Source: JAHFRG01 sp041495205 (lineage in GTDB: Bacteria > Pseudomonadota > Gammaproteobacteria > Burkholderiales > JAHFRG01). Taken from it: a stretch of 61,777 bases of DNA. Where the stretch lies: assembly GCA_041495205.1 (NCBI GenBank), contig JBGQCF010000009.1:1-61777 (forward strand), written 5' to 3'. Position 1 is the stretch's first letter, and each line of letters opens with the position of its first letter. The notes below the pieces were generated by a model that saw only the letters and a program-made list of their open reading frames with translations, had not been told where the DNA came from and ran no database searches. The translations under genes and the position numbers were made by a program. This document shows, in pieces, positions 34,694 to 45,441 of the stretch.

Positions 34694-35385
34694 GCTCTCT
34701 CCATGCTTTTCAGAATTAACTCGGCGAGCGGCAAATCCTGCGCGTGAGTCACCTTCAGATTGCACGCATCGCTCACCACCAGTTTCGGGTGCAAACCCAG
34801 TCCTTCAATAGCACGCGCCTCGTCAGTCACTTCCCTGTTTTGCATTTCTTGCAATGCCAGGGTGAGCGTACCGTAGCGGAACATCTGCGGAGTCTGCGCT
34901 TGCCACAGCCCTTCCCTGGGTTCGGTGCGCAGCACCCGCTCCGCGCCGTCAGCGCGTTTCAGCGTATCCGCGACCGGCAGCGCAAGCAAGCCACCCACAC
35001 TGTCTTCAGCCACTTCGTCCATCAGCTTATCGAGCAGCACACCGTTCAAACAAGGCCGCGCTGCATCGTGCACCAGCATCCAATCATCGCCACCGATCTC
35101 CCCTTTTGCTGCGAGCAGTCCATTCAGCACGCTGGCAGCGCGCGTCTCACCGCCGCAGTATAACGGCGCGAGCTTTGCCGCAAAGGCTTTCCAATCGTGT
35201 TGCGAAAACCACTCGTCACCGTGCGCCAGGACTACATAGACGCGCTTGATCCTCGAGTTCGCGCATAGCTGCCGCACCGAATAAAACAGCATGGGCTTGC
35301 CGTTGAGCGGCAAGTATTGCTTAGGCGTGACCCCGCCCAAGCGCTCACCGGTTCCTGCGGCCGGGACCAAAGCGTAGTGGTTCAA
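34690..35385 (-). CDS. ispD: 2-C-methyl-D-erythritol 4-phosphate cytidylyltransferase
   Basis: IspD makes CDP-methylerythritol in the MEP pathway. The 231-residue protein has the nucleotide-binding PAAGTGERLG near the start, KQYLPLNGKPML, VHDAARPC and TPQMFRY. The start is a TTG at 35385 (MNHYALVPAAG); no ATG lies in frame nearby, so the rare start looks real. It overlaps ispF by 4 nt. Confidence 0.96.
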   Translation of the reverse strand: MNHYALVPAAGTGERLGGVTPKQYLPLNGKPMLFYSVRQLCANSRIKRVYVVLAHGDEWFSQHDWKAFAAKLAPLYCGGETRAASVLNGLLAAKGEIGGDDWMLVHDAARPCLNGVLLDKLMDEVAEDSVGGLLALPVADTLKRADGAERVLRTEPREGLWQAQTPQMFRYGTLTLALQEMQNREVTDEARAIEGLGLHPKLVVSDACNLKVTHAQDLPLAELILKSMERA

Positions 35386-35449
35386 GATTCCAAGCCTTGT
35401 TATAAAGTTTGCATTATCACTTCTTCAGAGGCTTGCCGGCAATGCGTTT

Positions 35450-36088
35450 TTAATCCGAGCCGCCGGTTTGGCGGAGTATAGACATCACTTCCTCGTCATC
35501 CACTTGCGGGAAATGCCCGTAAAACTGGCTCACTGCAAAAAACTCCGCGGACGTTTGCAAGCACACGACTTGATCGGCATAGCGTGCTACTTTATCCAAT
35601 GTATCCGGCGGTGCAACCGGCACGGCGCAGATCAGTTTTTCGGGATTTCTTTGGCGCAAAGCGCGCAATGCCGCAATCATGGTGGAACCTGTGGCAAGCC
35701 CGTCATCCACCACGATGACAATGCGCCCGGCAGGATCAACCGGCGCTCGCAGCGGCGTGTATTGCGCGCGGCGTTGCCGCATAGTTTCAAGCTGCCTTTG
35801 CTTTTCCTGGTTGATATAGTCTTCGCTGGCACCGACTAAAACTGCGTCTCCTGTAACATACATGCTGCCGCTTTCATCCACCGCGCCGATAGCGAACTCC
35901 GGATTGCCGGGAGCGCCGATCTTGCGCACCAGCACCACATCCGCCACTCCGCCCAGCTCATCAGCAATCAGTTTGGCCATTGGCACCGCGCCGCGCGGAA
36001 TCGCCAGCACCAGCGGATTTTTCCCGCGGTAGGCGGCAAGCTTTTCAGCCAGCTTGTTTGCCGCATCCATGCGGTCGCGAAATAGCAT
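35450..36088 (-). CDS. Predicted phosphoribosyltransferase
   Basis: The 212-residue protein has the PRPP-binding loop VIVVDDGLATGSTM and the N-terminal FRDRMDAANKLAEKLAAYRG with LAIPRGAVPMA, typical of a broad phosphoribosyltransferase family whose substrate is unknown. The C-terminus (FAVSQFYGHFPQVDDEEVM) is characteristic of this group. It lies upstream of ispD by 64 nt on the same strand. Its ATG is 26 nt from the long repeat copy at 36115, so its promoter must lie in or across that repeat. Confidence 0.85.
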   Translation of the reverse strand: MLFRDRMDAANKLAEKLAAYRGKNPLVLAIPRGAVPMAKLIADELGGVADVVLVRKIGAPGNPEFAIGAVDESGSMYVTGDAVLVGASEDYINQEKQRQLETMRQRRAQYTPLRAPVDPAGRIVIVVDDGLATGSTMIAALRALRQRNPEKLICAVPVAPPDTLDKVARYADQVVCLQTSAEFFAVSQFYGHFPQVDDEEVMSILRQTGGSD

Positions 36089-36114
36089 CTTTATTCCCTA
36101 TTGTCCCTGCTTTG

Positions 36115-36390
36115 GGAACCTCTGATTAAGTCCCACGCGGTTGCGACGGCGGCTTTCCGGGATGGGATTCGCGAAGCGAGGCGCAGCCAATGGCCACTCC
36201 CCTTGGCAAGCCGAGCGACAAAGCAGACCGCCCGGACAAGCCCCGTCCCGTCCGGGTTGCGGCAAAATGCGGCGTCTGCGTCGTTGCGCTCCTCGGCTTC
36301 GTAGTCCTGGCTACGACCTTCGTCGCGCGCCTCGCATCCTTCCACATTTTGCCAGCAACGCAATCCGCGGAGGACTTAATCAGAGGTTCC
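36115..36390. mobile_element. MITE-like repeat, long copy with inverted ends (copy 2)
   Basis: This 276-bp element begins GGAACCTCTGATTAAGTCC and ends GGACTTAATCAGAGGTTCC, a terminal inverted repeat. The inside has no convincing gene. Bases 36240-36263 match 58559-58582 in reverse complement with one mismatch, tying it to the copy at 58434-58705. Flanks are TTTG and TTAG, a doubtful target duplication. It separates the phosphoribosyltransferase and mfd, which are transcribed away from it, so it may carry or replace their promoters. Confidence 0.75.
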
Positions 36391-36411
36391 TTAGCGCTTT
36401 TACCTTATAAT

Positions 36412-39836
<3,425 letters not shown>

Positions 39837-39840
<4 letters not shown>

Positions 39841-40667
39841 ACCTGATTGTGCAGGGGCAGGAAATCCAGAACCGCAATCTCAGGGAACTGGCGAAATTGT
39901 GCGGAGCTTCCCGCATCGAGCAAATCACCCATAAAGCGTTCCGCCTGTGCGAAGCGCAGGCGCGCGACGGAGTGGCCGAATACTGCGAGAACGCGCAGCT
40001 TGATTTCGCCTTCGTACCCGAAAACCTCAAGCTCTCCGCCTTCGGATTGCTGGCGATGGACATGGACTCCACGTTGATTGCCATTGAATGCATTGACGAG
40101 CTCGCCGACATGCGCGGCATCAAAGCGGAAGTCTCGCAAATCACCGCGAGCGCGGTGCGCGGCGAAATCGAGTTTGCAGACAGCGTGCGCCGACGCGTGG
40201 CCCTGCTCGCCGGCCTCGATGAATCTGCGCTGCAACGGGTTTACGACGAGCGTCTGCAGCTTTCCCCCGGCGCGGAAAAAATGCTTGCTGGACTGAAAGC
40301 GGCCGGCGTCAAGACATTATTGATAACCAGCGGCTTCACTTTTTTCGCCGAGCGGCTGAAAAAGCGCCTGAACCTCGACTACACCTGTTCCAACTCGCTG
40401 GAAATCGTCAACGGTAAATTAAGCGGCAATGTGGCGGAGAAAATCATTGACGCCGACGCAAAAGCAATCAAAGTAGAGGAAATCCGCAATCAGCTCGGAT
40501 TGAAGAGGGAGCAGGTCATCGCACTCGGCGACGGCGCCAACGACCTCAAAATGATGGCGCAGGCCGGTGTCAGCATCGCTTACCACGCCCAGCCCATCGT
40601 CCGCAAGCAAACAACTTACGCCATTAACCACGTCGGCCTGGAGGGCGTGATCAATCTATTCGCGTAA
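39837..40667 (+). CDS. serB: Phosphoserine phosphatase
   Basis: SerB dephosphorylates phosphoserine in the last step of serine synthesis. The 276-residue HAD-family protein has the nucleophile loop DMDST with D75 and D77, a threonine/serine motif TLLITSGFTFFAERL, and the metal-binding GDGANDLKMMAQAG. It overlaps mfd (ATGA). A diverged copy of its last 90 bases lies 3.3 kb downstream at 43938-44030. Serine made here is the substrate for CysE encoded later in the window. Confidence 0.96.
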
Positions 40668-40713
40668 CATCGCGTTGGTCCTCCGCCGGAAATTATTTTT
40701 ATCCTGCCATCAG

Positions 40714-41130
40714 TCAGCGCACGACGGTCACAGCGCAATGTGCGTAATGAATCACGTGCTTGGACACCGAGCCCAGGCGCAGGCGCTCGAACAAGGTTTT
40801 GCCCCGGTGCCCCATGACAATAAGGTCAGCTTTGTACTCTTCCGCGCGGTATATGATTTGTTCCGCCGGGTGTCCCACGACCACTTTGAAGTGCGGGTTG
40901 AGCCCTTGAGATGCAGCCTGGGCTTTCAGCGGCGCCAATATCTTTTCGTAATGCTTCACGGAGTTTTCCAGGATGGCGGCAGTTTCCACGTCGTCTCCGA
41001 AATCCGGGGGCCGCGCCACTGCAATCACGTGGATATCGGCGCCGTACTTCTTCGCCAAATCCAGGGCAAAGGCATACGCCTTGTCTGCAGGCACCGAGCC
41101 GTCATAAGGCACTAAAATGCGCTTGATCAT
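40714..41130 (-). CDS. Universal stress protein (UspA family)
   Basis: The 138-residue protein has the ATP-binding Usp motif GHRGKTLFERLRLGSVS in the pattern G-2X-G-9X-G-S and starts MIKRILVPYDGSVPADKA. Usp proteins aid survival under stress by ill-defined means. It lies 12 nt after the antiporter gene with its own ribosome-binding site, so it shares the fluoride-riboswitch transcript. It converges on serB. Confidence 0.92.
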   Translation of the reverse strand: MIKRILVPYDGSVPADKAYAFALDLAKKYGADIHVIAVARPPDFGDDVETAAILENSVKHYEKILAPLKAQAASQGLNPHFKVVVGHPAEQIIYRAEEYKADLIVMGHRGKTLFERLRLGSVSKHVIHYAHCAVTVVR

Positions 41131-41142
41131 GGTCGTCCTCTC

Positions 41143-42360
41143 TTACTTGCGGTCAGCGAGTTGCGGGGCAACGACTTTTTGTTCACCCTCATGCTTCTCC
41201 GGCTCGGGTGCTGGTCTCAACAAATGGCGCGGCAGGAAAAATGCGTTGGCAATCAGCGTGGGCACCACCGCGCTGCCGATGACGGTTATCACCAGCAGGG
41301 AGTACTGGGACTCATCGATGATGTGGTGACTGAGCCCGAACAACGCCGATATGCTGCCGAACGTGAGCCCTGTGGACATCAACAGCGTCGTATACATGGC
41401 CTCGGTTCTCGGTGAGCCATAAAATTTGGTGACGGGATAGACGCCGGCAAACTTGGTCGCCATCTTTGCCGCCAGCAAAATGATAAACGCCGCCGGCGCT
41501 GCAAGCAATGCCGGCATGGAGACGAAGGAGCCGGCGCGTATGAAATAAAACGGCGTTAGCAAACCGAAAGTCAAAGTGCGCAGCCGCCGGATCAAGGCGT
41601 GATCTTTGCCCACCGTGCCCGCCAAGACCATGCCGATCACATAAGCCGGCAGCACTGCTTCGCTGTCCGCCCAGGCGGCGAGCGCGCCCAGGCCGAAAAG
41701 GCAAAGCAACAGGTATTTTGCTTCCAGTTCCGACGGCCTCTCGCCGTAGCGTTTGAAAAAGCGCGGCGTCAGCCATGGCAGAATCGTAAAAGCAATGGCG
41801 CTGGCGCTGAAAAAGATCAGCGTTTTGTATGTGAAAGGCGAAAAAATAAAACCCAGCGCCAGCACGGTTCCCAGGTCGGTGACAAAGCACGCTGCGAGCA
41901 CGGTCTTGCCGTAATCGGTTTTATTAAAGCCGAATTCCAGCATCACCGCATAAACCACCGCGACCGAGGTGGTGGAAAGCGCCACTCCCGCAAGCCAGCT
42001 TGCCTGAACATCCCAGTGCAGCAGGTAATAGGCCGCTGCGGCACAGCCGAGAAAAGGCGCGAGGAAGCTCATCAGCCCGACTGTCGTAGCTTCCTTCAAT
42101 TTCAGCTTGAATACGGCGGGGTCGAGCTCGGCGCCTGCGAGAAAAGTCAAAACAAGGGCGCCGGTGCCGGAAAGAAATTTAATCCACGATTGATCTGCTC
42201 CGAGAGCGGCGGCGCCGATAAACGTGCCGATGAGAAGCTGGGCGACGATGCCGACCACGATTTCCGACAATGCGGTGGCGATGCGCAGCCAGATCGAGAT
42301 CAGCACGGCAATCAAGGCCAACCCCAGCCACAGCGCCGCAAGCCCCCAGGTTTCAGTCAT
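41143..42360 (-). CDS. CPA2-family cation/proton antiporter under fluoride riboswitch
   Basis: The 405-residue inner-membrane protein has about 12 hydrophobic segments and the KefB/CPA2 pattern (SEIVVGIVAQLLIGTFIG, LSGTGALVLTFLAGAELDP, ALSTTSVAVVYAVM, FVTDLGTVLALGFI). The paired acidic residue of TM5 that CPA antiporters use is offered by the TDLG segment. No C-terminal KTN domain follows; the tail is short and charged. AAGGAG stands seven nt before the ATG. A fluoride aptamer lies about 100 nt upstream, which ties it to fluoride stress. The ion exchanged (Na, K or fluoride-linked) is not known. Confidence 0.88.
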   Translation of the reverse strand: MTETWGLAALWLGLALIAVLISIWLRIATALSEIVVGIVAQLLIGTFIGAAALGADQSWIKFLSGTGALVLTFLAGAELDPAVFKLKLKEATTVGLMSFLAPFLGCAAAAYYLLHWDVQASWLAGVALSTTSVAVVYAVMLEFGFNKTDYGKTVLAACFVTDLGTVLALGFIFSPFTYKTLIFFSASAIAFTILPWLTPRFFKRYGERPSELEAKYLLLCLFGLGALAAWADSEAVLPAYVIGMVLAGTVGKDHALIRRLRTLTFGLLTPFYFIRAGSFVSMPALLAAPAAFIILLAAKMATKFAGVYPVTKFYGSPRTEAMYTTLLMSTGLTFGSISALFGLSHHIIDESQYSLLVITVIGSAVVPTLIANAFFLPRHLLRPAPEPEKHEGEQKVVAPQLADRK

Positions 42361-42457
42361 TTCAATCTCCTTGTGCCAACGGGAATTTGATTCTACGTTT
42401 ATTTAATTCCGGGCAACGGGAGAAACTGGAGGCATTGGGGAAAACAGATATGAAAAT

Positions 42458-42540
42458 GCCTACACGCTCACCTTTATCCGGTGCTTCGTGTAGGCATCAT
42501 CAGCCTTGCGGCGGTTATAAGGAGAATGCCATCTCCTTGA
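42458..42540 (-). ncRNA. Fluoride riboswitch (crcB RNA)
   Basis: On the minus strand the RNA starts AAGGAGATGGCATTCTCCTT, then ATAACCGCC, a GCAA loop, GGCTGATGATGCCTAC. This matches the crcB aptamer closely: stem AGGAG/CTCCT (42537-42533 with 42524-42520), stem GCC/GGC, and the pseudoknot GGCAT/ATGCC (42530-42526 with 42497-42493). The 3' GCCTACACG (42495-42487) can instead pair with CGTGTAGGC (42466-42458), followed by ATTTTC, forming a terminator-like hairpin. Fluoride binding would then allow read-through. It controls the antiporter and stress protein. Recognised by consensus from memory, not by covariance search. Confidence 0.9.
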
Positions 42541-42544
42541 CGCC

Positions 42545-42573
42545 ACTATAGCGTGCAGCGGCGGCGCTTTCAA
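42545..42573 (-). promoter_or_regulatory. Sigma-70 promoter of the fluoride-riboswitch transcript
   Basis: On the minus strand, -35 TTGAAA (42573-42568), a 17-nt spacer and -10 TATAGT (42550-42545) match the sigma-70 consensus well. Transcription would start about 42538, exactly at the first aptamer stem, which supports both calls. Confidence 0.7.
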
Positions 42574-42954
42574 GCAAAACGTTACAGCCGCTCACACAAC
42601 TCGTCGCTGACGAGCCTCCAGCAACAGTCTCATCCGACATGCTTGATTCCTCATCTTCCGGCTTGCCGCAAGTCACTTGACACGGACCCTATTGAGGCAG
42701 AATCTTGTACGCATCTGACGACCCGCGTGACACCCGATCCGATTGAGAGAACGGGGCATAGAGGCAGTGAGATGAGGAGCGGGATTCGACCCCGAACGTG
42801 TCCCTGAAGTGGTAGTCAAGGGTGGCACGCCTTGGAGCAAGCGGGGTCAGCAGGTTGGCGCCCGGAGAAGGACCCCCTGTCAATTATTCCACACCTGGCA
42901 AATGGCTGATTGAAGAGCGTGCGGCTCGCTTAGCCGCATAATGAGGAGGAAAAA
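42574..42954. other. Gene-free stretch upstream of the secreted protein
   Basis: I see no credible gene in these 381 bases; short open frames on either strand lack family likeness and ribosome-binding sites. The only clear structure is a hairpin GCGGCT-CGCTT-AGCCGC (42921-42937) followed by GAGGAGGA, the ribosome-binding site of the gene at 42955. Several GGGG/CCCC tracts between 42760 and 42880 could fold, and an untranslated RNA is possible but not shown. Confidence 0.4.
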
Positions 42955-43788
42955 ATGAATACCTTTCTGAAATTCCGGTTGAAACCAAGCATACTAAATG
43001 CGGTTGTCGGTGGCTTCCTGGCCGCCGTTACGATTGCGCTCGGCGTCGTGGGGCCAGCTACGGCGTGGGCCGACGATGACCACGGCCTCAAAGCGGTACC
43101 GGGCGTGTTCATAGGAACGGTCGCCAATTGCGGCATTGCTGGGAGCAGGATCGTCACGGCGAAATGGCTGAAGGGCATGGGCCTGCCAGACAATGGCGGA
43201 CAGAATACCACCCCTTCTGATCTCACGACCAATCCCAACAAGAATGACCGCCATTCCGGTCTCCTGCTGTCGAAGAACGGCCCAACACCTGACTGCTCCG
43301 CGGCGGGAGCGGAGATCAAGGGCGTTAAGGGTAAGGGAATGACCGCACCTATTGTGCTGGGCTTTGACTATCGCAATGGCACACACTGCGGCTCCGGCGC
43401 CCCGCGCTTCAACGTGGTCGTGACGCCTCCGAGCGGGCCGGACACGTCCCACTTCGTCGGCGGCTGCGCCAATGATGGGACGCCGGCGGCAGCCCCGCAA
43501 GATCCGCTTCAGTGGACGCGCGTGCGGTTCCAGACATCCAATGCGAGCGAATCCTTCCCGGTGATCCCGGCCGGTAGCAAGATCCGGAGCATCGACATCA
43601 TCTTCGACGAGGGCACCGACACTGGGAACGCGCCGGGTGAGATCGCCGAGACCCCTGGTATTCCGGGCACGGGCGCGGCCGGCCTCGCCGTCATTGACAA
43701 CATCTTCATCAACGGTGTGTTCATAACTCGAGAGCGGGGCGAAGGCCATCACGACGGCAAAGACCACGACGACGATGACGACGACTAG
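42955..43788 (+). CDS. Secreted protein of unknown function with His/Asp-rich tail
   Basis: I do not recognise the family. The 277-residue protein has a signal peptide with cleavage near A39 (PATAWA-DDD). The mature part has four cysteines (C59, C114, C145, C171), suited to two disulfides. It ends in a run of His, Asp and Lys (HHDGKDHDDDDDD), a likely metal- or cation-binding tail. The ribosome-binding site AGGAGGA is strong, and a terminator follows, so it is a single-gene unit. It sits in the block between serB and the duplicated serB end. Composition (Gly, Asp, Pro, Thr) suggests an extracellular beta-rich protein. Confidence 0.6.
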   Translation: MNTFLKFRLKPSILNAVVGGFLAAVTIALGVVGPATAWADDDHGLKAVPGVFIGTVANCGIAGSRIVTAKWLKGMGLPDNGGQNTTPSDLTTNPNKNDRHSGLLLSKNGPTPDCSAAGAEIKGVKGKGMTAPIVLGFDYRNGTHCGSGAPRFNVVVTPPSGPDTSHFVGGCANDGTPAAAPQDPLQWTRVRFQTSNASESFPVIPAGSKIRSIDIIFDEGTDTGNAPGEIAETPGIPGTGAAGLAVIDNIFINGVFITRERGEGHHDGKDHDDDDDD

Positions 43789-43861
43789 GACTAATAACAA
43801 AAGACAATTGATCCGCGCTGAATAATTAATCCAAGCAGCGCAAAAACGAGTGTTTCACCAG

Positions 43862-43897
43862 CGGCGGCGGTTGCTCAAACCACCGCCGCCGTTTATT
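43862..43897 (+). terminator. Rho-independent terminator of the secreted-protein gene
   Basis: A nine-base perfect stem CGGCGGCGG (43862-43870) pairs with CCGCCGCCG (43883-43891) across a 12-base loop and is followed by TTTATT. It lies 74 nt after the stop codon. Confidence 0.75.
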
Positions 43898-43937
43898 CAC
43901 GAGGCGTAACGGCACGACGGGCTCCCGGCGTGGCAGC

Positions 43938-44030
43938 TTTTACTTACCACGCCAGCCCATCGTCAGCCGGCAAACGACTTACGCCATCAACCATGTCGGT
44001 CTGGATGGCGTGACGAATCTGTTCGCGTGA
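43938..44030 (+). pseudogene. Duplicated 3' end of serB
   Basis: The bases match the last 90 of serB (40580-40667) at roughly 80% identity. After a one-base deletion near 43950 the frame reads QTTYAINHVGLDGVTNLFA then TGA, against QTTYAINHVGLEGVINLFA in serB. No other part of serB is present. The divergence says it did not arise by a recent copy of the local gene; it may be the original gene end displaced by insertion of the intervening block, or an end brought by that block. Confidence 0.8.
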
Positions 44031-44059
44031 CGCGGTGTCCGTCGACACCGTATCACCTC

Positions 44060-44380
44060 TCAATCCCAACGGTCGTCTTTGACTTGCACTTCGCCCGCTT
44101 CGACTCTCACCGGAAAAGTCGCCGTGGGTTCATAGGCTGGCGCTGTCAGTGCTTCGCCGGTTTTGATGGAAAAGCGCGCGCCGTGTCGCGGACAGATGAT
44201 TTGCTCGCCCTCGACCGTGCCACCGGTTAATATCCCGCCGTCGTGGGTGCAGACGTCTTCGATGGCGAAATATTTTCCTTGCAGATTGAACACCGCGACG
44301 CGTGTGCCTTCCACATCCACCACGCGCCACTCCCCGGGCGGCAATTCCTCAACCCGCGCCACCGTGACCCATTCCGCCAT
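44060..44380 (-). CDS. Rieske-type 2Fe-2S ferredoxin
   Basis: The 106-residue protein is a single Rieske domain. Cluster ligands are C44 and H46 (CTHDGG) and C63 and H66 (CPRHGARF). It resembles the small ferredoxins of dioxygenases and of SUF operons and probably donates electrons in the cytoplasm. Its ATG shares one base with the TGA of the NifU-like gene (TGATG), so it is the last gene of the suf transcript. Confidence 0.93.
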   Translation of the reverse strand: MAEWVTVARVEELPPGEWRVVDVEGTRVAVFNLQGKYFAIEDVCTHDGGILTGGTVEGEQIICPRHGARFSIKTGEALTAPAYEPTATFPVRVEAGEVQVKDDRWD

Positions 44381-44940
44381 CAGACCGCTACCAGCTGGAG
44401 ATCGGGCTCAATGGTGCGCACCAAATTTTCCACCGCGGACAAAGTCCCGGCAAGCGAGGTCGGGCAACTTCCGCACGCGCCCTGGTAATGAATAGTGAGA
44501 GTATTGCCTTCCAGCTTCAGCACCTTGAGATCCCCGCCGTCGCCCTGGAGATAAGGCCGGATTTGCTGATCGAGAAGCTCGTTAATCTGCGCCAGCCGCA
44601 GCGTATCCTCGATGCTCGTTGCCACACCTGCTTCATTCTCAGCGGGCGCGGCCTGGGACTGCAACTGGGTTTCGGCGCTGGCGGCGCGTATCGGCACCGC
44701 GAGCTGTTTCAGCAATTCCTGCCAATTGGCCTGGCCATCCTGGGTTACGGTAACCCAATGGTCTACATAAAACACGTTCGTCACATGCGGGATCATGAAT
44801 AGCTCGGACGCCAACGGATCATCCTTGGCCTGCGCCGCGCTGTCATAAGAGCGCGTGACACCATAGGTCAGCGGCTCCTTCAAGATGAACTTCATGGCGT
44901 TGGGATTGGGAGTGCTTTCGATTTCTGCGATCTTGGACAT
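44380..44940 (-). CDS. NifU-like Fe-S scaffold/carrier (Nfu type)
   Basis: This 186-residue protein has an N-terminal Nfu-N-like domain (STPNPNAMKFILKEPL, residues 10-25) and a C-terminal NifU domain with the cluster-binding C156 and C159 (GACGSCPTS) after YLQGDGGDLKVL. Proteins of this build carry Fe-S clusters from the SUF machine to targets. It follows sufU by 12 nt and precedes the Rieske gene with a 1-nt overlap. Confidence 0.9.
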   Translation of the reverse strand: MSKIAEIESTPNPNAMKFILKEPLTYGVTRSYDSAAQAKDDPLASELFMIPHVTNVFYVDHWVTVTQDGQANWQELLKQLAVPIRAASAETQLQSQAAPAENEAGVATSIEDTLRLAQINELLDQQIRPYLQGDGGDLKVLKLEGNTLTIHYQGACGSCPTSLAGTLSAVENLVRTIEPDLQLVAV

Positions 44941-44952
44941 GGTAAACCTCTT

Positions 44953-45441
44953 TTATATTGTCACGCCGGCGGATTTCATCGGCTCTTCTTCGTTTTCCGT
45001 AGTGGTGGTCGCCACCGAATTGAATGCTGCGTGCAGGGTATGCCAGGGAAGGATCGCACATTTCACCCTTGAAGGCAGATCTTTCACCCCTTCAAACACT
45101 GCAAGCCGTCCCAGATGATTGGACTGCTTTTGCACGTTCAGCTTGCCGGTCGCCATATCGCGGAATTCCTGCACCAGCGTCTCCGCCTCTTCCACGGTTT
45201 TTCCTTTGACGCTGGTGGTCATCATGGAAGTAGAGGCCTTGCAAATGGCGCAGCCTTCGCCTTGGAAAGCGACAGCTTCAACCCTGTTGTCCCGCACCCG
45301 CAGCGTAAGAAAAATATGATCCCCGCACAGCGGATTCAGTCCTTCCGCCTTGTGGCTGGGATTGTCAAGCGCGCCGAAGTTGCGCGGCTTCTTGTTATGG
45401 TCCAGGATGACTTCCTGGTAGAGCTGTTTTATATCCGCCAT
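44953..45441 (-). CDS. sufU: SufU, Fe-S assembly protein / SufS sulfur acceptor
   Basis: SufU accepts persulfide sulfur from SufS. The 162-residue protein has C39 and D41 (NPLCGD), C64 (GEGCAICKAS) and C128 (RVKCAILPWH), the zinc and sulfur-accepting set, and the 18-20 residue insert that separates SufU from IscU. The ATG at 45441 shares its A with the sufS TAA (TAATG). The frame is open 44 codons upstream but only inside sufS. Confidence 0.93.
   Translation of the reverse strand: MADIKQLYQEVILDHNKKPRNFGALDNPSHKAEGLNPLCGDHIFLTLRVRDNRVEAVAFQGEGCAICKASTSMMTTSVKGKTVEEAETLVQEFRDMATGKLNVQKQSNHLGRLAVFEGVKDLPSRVKCAILPWHTLHAAFNSVATTTTENEEEPMKSAGVTI

Noticed and set aside
36091..36363. Minus-strand frame of 90 codons inside the repeat copy
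   Set aside because: Lies in the repeat; similar frames in the other long copy are not conserved in sequence, so it is not a gene.
36190..36411. 74-codon N-terminal extension of Mfd
   Set aside because: Encoded by the repeat element; Mfd is full length without it.
42458..42540. Alternative call as a sodium or lithium (DUF1646/nhaA) riboswitch
   Set aside because: The GATGGCATT / CTGATGATGCCTAC arrangement with GGCAT/ATGCC pseudoknot fits the fluoride aptamer; the antiporter alone is not enough to prefer another class.
42689..42883. Minus-strand frame of 64 codons in the gene-free block
   Set aside because: No ribosome-binding site and no recognisable family; cannot be supported.
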